Source: an uncultured Pseudomonadota bacterium (GTDB lineage: Bacteria; Pseudomonadota; Gammaproteobacteria; Burkholderiales; Thiobacillaceae). From it: a stretch of 7,607 bases of DNA. The translations under genes and the position numbers were made by a program. Below are positions 1 to 4,778 of the stretch, piece by piece; positions within the stretch are counted from its first letter, which is position 1; each line of letters starts with the position of its first letter. The notes beneath the pieces are model-generated. The model saw nothing but the letters and a program-made list of their open reading frames with translations. It was not told where the DNA came from and did not search any database. The DNA is taken from contig CAISDD010000515.1 of the NCBI GenBank assembly GCA_903883985.1, positions 1 through 7,607 on the forward strand. The letters run 5' to 3'.

Positions 1-314
1 ACGCTGGGCGAATGCCCGAAGAAGGCACCCTTGTTGGCCGCCTCCATCACCCCCGGCCCGCCCCCGGAAATCACCGCGAAACCGGCGTCCGACAGCTTCC
101 GGGCGATGCTTTCAGTGAGCGCGTAATAGGCCGATTCCGGCGACACCCGGGCGCTGCCGAAGATGGAAACTGCGGGGCGAATCGGGCCGAGGCGCTCCGT
201 GGCCTCGACAAACTCGGCCATGATCTCGAACACGCGCCAGGACTCACGCGCCGATAGATTGGCCTCCTGGCTGCCACCCGGATCGACCATGGAAGGAATT
301 TTAGGCTTGTACAT
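1..314 (-). CDS. LOG-family (TIGR00730) Rossmann-fold protein, N-terminal part
   Basis: Only the first 104 codons are present; the gene runs off the left edge. The family (often mislabelled lysine decarboxylase) includes cytokinin riboside 5'-monophosphate phosphoribohydrolases, which hydrolyse the N-glycosidic bond of nucleoside monophosphates and act in the cytoplasm. Visible family marks are a SIFGSAR strand-loop at residues 50-56 and the phosphate-binding loop SGGGPGVMEAANKGAF at residues 83-98. The second hallmark, PGGxGTxxE, would lie beyond the window, so catalytic competence cannot be judged. A roughly 45-residue N-terminal extension with a helical stretch (residues 22-42) precedes the Rossmann core, as in longer proteobacterial members. 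The start is the ATG at 314-312, which opens the protein with MYKPKIPSM. No strong Shine-Dalgarno precedes it, and M9 is a weaker alternative. It lies 90 bp downstream of the outer-membrane gene on the same strand. A functional link to the surface genes is not evident. Family call is confident; substrate is unknown. Confidence 0.9.
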   Translation of the reverse strand, partial: MYKPKIPSMVDPGGSQEANLSARESWRVFEIMAEFVEATERLGPIRPAVSIFGSARVSPESAYYALTESIARKLSDAGFAVISGGGPGVMEAANKGAFFGHSPS

Positions 315-328
315 GGGCGGCGCCCATG
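312..328 (-). promoter_or_regulatory. Perfect 7-bp inverted repeat over the LOG-family start codon
   Basis: CATGGGC (312-318) and GCCCATG (322-328) are exact reverse complements separated by three bases. In the mRNA this can fold into a 7-bp GC-rich hairpin with a tight loop, and the stem includes the ATG at 314-312. It could hold down translation initiation or be a protein-binding palindrome. No T-tract follows, so it does not look like a terminator. The upstream arm also contains an out-of-frame ATG at 327-325 that opens a short frame of eight codons ending in TAA. The repeat is visible; its function is inferred and could be chance. Confidence 0.4.
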
Positions 329-341
329 GGAAAGGTGTGCG

Positions 342-370
342 ATTGTAGCGCCCACCACACTCATCGCCAG
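342..370 (-). promoter_or_regulatory. Weak sigma70-like promoter candidate for the LOG-family gene
   Basis: On the minus strand a TACAAT hexamer (347-342) matches the -10 consensus in five of six positions. It lies about 28 bases upstream of the LOG-family ATG, which would give a short leader. The best-spaced -35 region (around 370-365, CTGGCG) matches the consensus poorly. The gene may therefore have its own weak or activator-dependent promoter, or be read through from the outer-membrane gene. Apart from this, the hairpin and a short 7-bp tandem repeat, the 315-404 gap shows no recognisable element. Confidence 0.25.
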
Positions 371-404
371 TGACGCAAGGGCCACTTGCCACTTGAATCT
401 GCCG

Positions 405-3400
405 TTACATCGTCCCGATCAGGTTGATAAACCAACCGTGGGAACGGTAGGAGAGATCGGTGAGGTCATCCGAATAGTGGGTAAAGTTGTAGCCTCCGCC
501 CAGTTTTACATGCTTGTTCAAGTGCCGGTAGACCCCCACCAGCGCGCCAGTCTGGCTGTTGCTAGCCGTGCTCGCGTCGAGCGTGCGCACCTCGGTCAGG
601 ATATCCCACTCGTGCACCCAGTGCCAGTCCGCGCGCAGTATGCCCAGCCAGGCCGTCGAGGAATACCAGTCGCCGCCCAGCGTTGTGTCCTGCAACTCGC
701 TGCGGCGCACGCCCAGCTTGGCGCCGACCGAGACCCAGGGACGAAGGTCATAGATCGTGTCGAGGTCGAGCACATGGCTCTTCTGGGCATAGCCCAGACT
801 GGTTCCGGTCGCATCCACCTGCCCCGCAGTCGGCACGTTATGCAGATAGGTGTACTTGAACAGGGTATTCCAGCGGTCGTTCTTCACCGGACGCCAGGCG
901 TAACCCGTGACCAGTTCCAGATATTCCCCGTTTTGCAGGGCGTGGCTGCTGGAAGTGGAGAAATTCAGGCGACCCAGGAAACGCCAGTCCGGATCGACCT
1001 GATAGCCCAGGGTGTTCTTCATTAACCACGTTATCTGGGAACCACTGAGGCTGTTGTCATCACTGCGGTATTCCAGGGCGCTGGCATAACGAGTGGGCCC
1101 CTCGTGGTAACCCACGCTCAGGCCCAGTGCCTGGCGTTTGGTGTCGCCAGCCAAGGGATCGGACAACTTGCCCGTTTCCATCTTGACGCCATAGTTCCAG
1201 CGGTCGTTGGGGGCGAGATCCAGGCCGAAGGCATGGATCAGGCCGGAAGGACCGTACCCGTACTGGTAACGCTCCTCGGCGTTGACGCTGAGCGTATCCG
1301 TGTAGCGGGTCTTGCCGCCGACGGTAAGCAAGCCGGCGCGACTGCTGAAGCCGTCGTCGGTGCGATCCGGGGAAAGGGAATAGTTCGTGTAATAGCTGGT
1401 GCGGTCATCCACCTGCCAGGTGCCGCCGATCTTGGAACCCAGGCCGCCATTGCCATCCGATACCTCGCCGATCAGCTTGAAGCGGTCGTTGATGCGCCGC
1501 TCGCCGCCCAGGCCGACACGGTCATTCTCGGCACGAGATCCGCTCTTCTCCAGGGTGCCCTGGCCGTAGCCATAGGCGGTCCAGCCGGCGGCTGCGTCCG
1601 GCGTGTAATCCATGCGCACCACGGCGTCTACGCGGTTGCCACTCTGCGATAGGGTTGGGCTGACGTTGGCCACACTCGCTCCCCGGTCGTCGTCGCGCAG
1701 CCCCAAGCTCGCCTTCCAGTTGGCGTTGAGCACATGGCCGACATCCACCTCAACCGCCTTGGTGGACAAGCTGGTGGCGAGTTTCACGTCGGCCTTCAAC
1801 TTCACGTCGGTCTTGTCGCTTGCCTGCCAGGCCAAGCTGCCGCCCTGCTGCAAGGTGGCCTCGCTGTTGAAGGTGATCTGCCCGGGGCCTGAGAAACCGG
1901 CCTCGGTGTTCTGCCAGTAGTAGGTCGCCTTGCCCTTCGCATGGGAGACATCGGCGAAATCCACGGCGGCTTCGACGCGCTGTGCGCCGGCCTTACCACC
2001 GCCTGAGTTCATGGCATTGAAGCCGAAGCCGCCATCCTGCGAAGTCTGCGTGACCGTGCCGGCGCCATCGGTGCGCGCGCCTTCTAGTTTCACGTAGGTG
2101 CCCGGCTTGTAACGCCAGGTCGCATCGATGTCCTTGAGCCGCTGCACCGGCCCGTCCTGACGGTAGGCCGTGGTACCCACTTGCAGGGAATCGTTCAACC
2201 AGGCGCTCGCCCGCCCTCCGACCACCATGCTGCTCACGGAAATCACACCGGGGGCGTATTCGTAAGTGGCCACCAGATATTGCGGGTCACCACCGAGGTT
2301 GCCCGATTGCACCAGGGTGCCCGTACTTGCGGTGGAGGCGAGCGCCTCGCGCAGGGTGATGCGGCCTTGCAGATTGTTCACGTCGTAATCCTGCACCGCG
2401 ACCAGTTGCTGGGTCTTTAGGACCAAGCCGGAATCCTTGTCGCGGACTTCCAGCCACACGTGCTCCGAGCCCGGCGTAATATCGATGTTGTGCAGGTAGT
2501 AGAGGGAACCGCCAGTTCCACGGTATTCCTCGCGCGATTGCAGCGTGCCCGGATCGGCGGCAAAAACTTCCAGCGTGCTGCGCTTCTCGCCGTACTTCGT
2601 GGCGGCATCGGACACCAGCTTGACGTCGGCACCATAGAGGGCACGGCTGAAGTTGGCGAACTGGGTGCCGGTGAGGCTGGTCTTGAAACTGCCCCACAAT
2701 ATCCGTGAATCGCCGCGCGCCAGACGCACGAAAAACTTGCCCCGGGTGGGTGCATCGTCGATCGCCGTGGAATCATCGCCATAGACCGGGTAATACTTGT
2801 TCGCATCAAGGCTGCGCAGAAGATAGCGCGGGTCTTTCTCGGCGAAGTTGGTGAACAAGCTCCGCAGCGGCTGCTCGCGGGTGTCGGCGCTGGCGGTGAG
2901 CTGCCAGTCGTTTTGCAGCCACTCGCCTTTCACCTTGCCCTTGAGATAGAACGCCAGGCGGCCATCAACATAGGTCTTGTTGTCGTAGTGATCGGTAGGG
3001 TCGACGCTCACCAGCCGTGCCGCCGCGCTGTTATTCGTGGCATTGCGCCCGGCGGTGAGGTCGGCCAGGCCCATGTAGAACCAGTCGTCGTCGGCGATGG
3101 AGAGGTTACGGTCATAGCGCGCGCTACTGCCATCGGGCTTCTTCACTTCGACTTCCACCACGTGCGGTCCTGCCGGCAGTATCTGACGCGCGGCGAACAC
3201 CCCCTTGGCATCCACGGGCAGCGACTGACCCAGGAAACTCACCAATTCGCCCACCTTGATGCCACTGCCGTTGGCGGTCACCGCGCCCCCATGAACCTGG
3301 ATGTTGTGGATGGACAGACTGTTCTCGCCGTAGCCTGCCAGCAACTCGCGCTCACGCTTGTCCACGTCCTTTGCCGGACGCGCCCGGTCGGTCAATTCGA

Positions 3401-4778
3401 TCATTTTTGCCCGGGTCTCGTCGAAATGGCCGTGGCCATCGTAGACGCGCAACACATAGACCACATGGTCGTCCTTCAGATTCGGCACTTGCCAGGCGAG
3501 CGGCTGCCCGAGTTGCAGCGGCAGCACCGCTAGCGGCGCGCCCTGGGTAGTCGCATCGGGGGCGAATATCCGCACCTCGGCGCGAGCGATGAAAGCCTGA
3601 TAGTTACTCCAGCCGGTGATCTCCACCACACCGCCCTGTACCACGGCATTGGGCCATGCGTGGGCGTTGAGTACGGGAGTTTGTTCCAGGCTGTCATAGC
3701 GGATCTGGATGTCGGCCTTCTCCAGGGCAACGTCGCTACAGCGCTGGATGTCCGGATCGATGACGCCGTCCTCCTCAGCCACGCCATCGATGCTGATGCG
3801 AAACGGCAGATCCTCGGCGCGGGTGCGCGAAGCCAGCACTTCCGCGCAAGAACGCTGCGGTACGGGCAGGAGCGGAACTGCGGGGGCGGGCGCTGGCGCA
3901 GCCAAGACGGGAGCGGGCGCAGCGACGACGGGAACGGGCGCGGGTATGGGTGCGGGCACGAGTATGGATGGCGCCGGCGGCACCACTTCCTGGCGCTCGT
4001 CCTCATACCAGGCGTGGATTTCCACGCGGCGATTCTGCGCCATACCGGCCAAAGTATCGTTACTGGTCAGCGGCCGATCCTGGCCACGGCTGGCGGTCGT
4101 AATGCGGCCGGGTGCGAGCCCCAATCGCGCCCCCAGATAGGCCGCGACGATGTCGGCGCGGGACTGGCCCAGCCCCTGGTTATCGCGATATCTCGCCCGG
4201 CTGATGGCGGAAAGATGCTGGTTGTCGGTGTGGCCGATCACTTCCAGGTGCAGCTTCTGGTGTGGCTTCAAGTATTCAACCAACCGCTCCAGGCGCGATT
4301 TGAGCGTATCCCCCATCTCGCTGCCGCCAGAAATGAATGAAGAAGGCGCCAATTCACTGCGCTCGCCCGGCTCCACGATGGTACGAGTGGTCGGGGCTGC
4401 GGCTTGGCTTCCCTCCGCGAGAGGCGTCTGCGCATCGGCAGAGCTCCCCAGGGACTGGAGGATGGGCGCGGAAGCCGCGACCGGGATGGGCGTGGGCGTA
4501 GAGATGCGGATGGGTGCCTTCACCAGGGAAGGGACTGGGTCCGCGTCCGAGAGCACGAAAGTTTCCGTCGTCAGTTGCCGCTCAGCGTTGTCCGGCGTAA
4601 GGAGCGCCCCCAGGCTCGCACCATGATCGATGCGCTGACCATTGACATGGCTACAGCCGCCATTCTGGCCACAGGGTGTGCAACGGCCCTCCACCTGACA
4701 GAAACGCGGTTCGTCAACGGCGAACACCGGGCCGGAAGCGAGCAACAGGTACAGCAACTTCTTTTGCATGGCGATCAT
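405..4778 (-). CDS. Large outer-membrane protein with OmpA domain, Ig-like domains and long beta-barrel-like C-terminus
   Basis: This is a complete 1457-residue protein. Residues 1-20 are a signal peptide (MIAMQKK, hydrophobic core, cleavage likely after PVFA). Residues 27-42 hold four cysteines spaced C-x5-C-x2-C-x5-C. A Pro/Thr-rich stretch follows (about 91-107). Residues 145-258 are an OmpA C-terminal-like domain (PF00691 type) with GHTD at 182-185, SRADIV at 206-211, SNDT at 239-242 and NRRVEI at 249-254; the Asp and Arg that bind diaminopimelate in peptidoglycan are kept. A Pro/Ala linker (263-308) leads to beta-rich Ig-like segments (about 310-560). From DDDWFYMGLADLTAG (563-577) onward the protein looks like a barrel: alternating polar/hydrophobic strands with short Asn/Asp turns and frequent Tyr/Trp, through to residue 1457. 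All six cysteines (27, 33, 36, 42, 311, 347) precede the barrel. It probably spans the outer membrane while the OmpA domain grips the cell wall. The ATG at 4778 is chosen for its Shine-Dalgarno; an ATG three codons later is possible. The C-terminus ends in GTM rather than the usual aromatic. Exact role is unknown: anchor, export pore or adhesin partner of the overlapping upstream gene. Confidence 0.85.
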   Translation of the reverse strand: MIAMQKKLLYLLLASGPVFAVDEPRFCQVEGRCTPCGQNGGCSHVNGQRIDHGASLGALLTPDNAERQLTTETFVLSDADPVPSLVKAPIRISTPTPIPVAASAPILQSLGSSADAQTPLAEGSQAAAPTTRTIVEPGERSELAPSSFISGGSEMGDTLKSRLERLVEYLKPHQKLHLEVIGHTDNQHLSAISRARYRDNQGLGQSRADIVAAYLGARLGLAPGRITTASRGQDRPLTSNDTLAGMAQNRRVEIHAWYEDERQEVVPPAPSILVPAPIPAPVPVVAAPAPVLAAPAPAPAVPLLPVPQRSCAEVLASRTRAEDLPFRISIDGVAEEDGVIDPDIQRCSDVALEKADIQIRYDSLEQTPVLNAHAWPNAVVQGGVVEITGWSNYQAFIARAEVRIFAPDATTQGAPLAVLPLQLGQPLAWQVPNLKDDHVVYVLRVYDGHGHFDETRAKMIELTDRARPAKDVDKRERELLAGYGENSLSIHNIQVHGGAVTANGSGIKVGELVSFLGQSLPVDAKGVFAARQILPAGPHVVEVEVKKPDGSSARYDRNLSIADDDWFYMGLADLTAGRNATNNSAAARLVSVDPTDHYDNKTYVDGRLAFYLKGKVKGEWLQNDWQLTASADTREQPLRSLFTNFAEKDPRYLLRSLDANKYYPVYGDDSTAIDDAPTRGKFFVRLARGDSRILWGSFKTSLTGTQFANFSRALYGADVKLVSDAATKYGEKRSTLEVFAADPGTLQSREEYRGTGGSLYYLHNIDITPGSEHVWLEVRDKDSGLVLKTQQLVAVQDYDVNNLQGRITLREALASTASTGTLVQSGNLGGDPQYLVATYEYAPGVISVSSMVVGGRASAWLNDSLQVGTTAYRQDGPVQRLKDIDATWRYKPGTYVKLEGARTDGAGTVTQTSQDGGFGFNAMNSGGGKAGAQRVEAAVDFADVSHAKGKATYYWQNTEAGFSGPGQITFNSEATLQQGGSLAWQASDKTDVKLKADVKLATSLSTKAVEVDVGHVLNANWKASLGLRDDDRGASVANVSPTLSQSGNRVDAVVRMDYTPDAAAGWTAYGYGQGTLEKSGSRAENDRVGLGGERRINDRFKLIGEVSDGNGGLGSKIGGTWQVDDRTSYYTNYSLSPDRTDDGFSSRAGLLTVGGKTRYTDTLSVNAEERYQYGYGPSGLIHAFGLDLAPNDRWNYGVKMETGKLSDPLAGDTKRQALGLSVGYHEGPTRYASALEYRSDDNSLSGSQITWLMKNTLGYQVDPDWRFLGRLNFSTSSSHALQNGEYLELVTGYAWRPVKNDRWNTLFKYTYLHNVPTAGQVDATGTSLGYAQKSHVLDLDTIYDLRPWVSVGAKLGVRRSELQDTTLGGDWYSSTAWLGILRADWHWVHEWDILTEVRTLDASTASNSQTGALVGVYRHLNKHVKLGGGYNFTHYSDDLTDLSYRSHGWFINLIGTM
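3855..3992 (-). repeat. Pro/Ala-rich low-complexity linker coding segment
   Basis: Residues 263-308 of the outer-membrane protein are mainly Pro, Ala and Val in repeated PAP/VPA-like units, encoded by GC-rich degenerate short repeats. It joins the OmpA domain to the Ig-like and barrel parts. Such linkers in OmpA-domain proteins are extended and would let the wall-bound domain sit away from the membrane. Slippage could change its length between strains. Confidence 0.7.

Noticed and set aside
375..389. Possible terminator stem GCAAG/CTTGC after the outer-membrane gene
   Set aside because: The stem is only 5 bp with a 5-base loop, and no T-tract follows on the minus strand, so it does not support intrinsic termination.
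382..395. Tandem 7-bp repeat CCACTTG x2 in the intergenic gap
   Set aside because: Two copies of a 7-mer in 90 bp is weak and could be chance; no link to a known site was seen.
1104..1652. Long plus-strand open frame inside the outer-membrane gene
   Set aside because: It lies opposite clear coding sequence in GC-rich DNA, has no domain signature, and its composition is that of an antisense shadow. The same applies to plus-strand frames at 393-1025, 2913-3533, 3660-4340, 4676-5296, 5438-6148 and 6320-6928.
4677..4685. CxxC in the barrel protein as a cytochrome c heme site
   Set aside because: The residue after the second cysteine is Gly, not His, so the CxxCH motif is absent.
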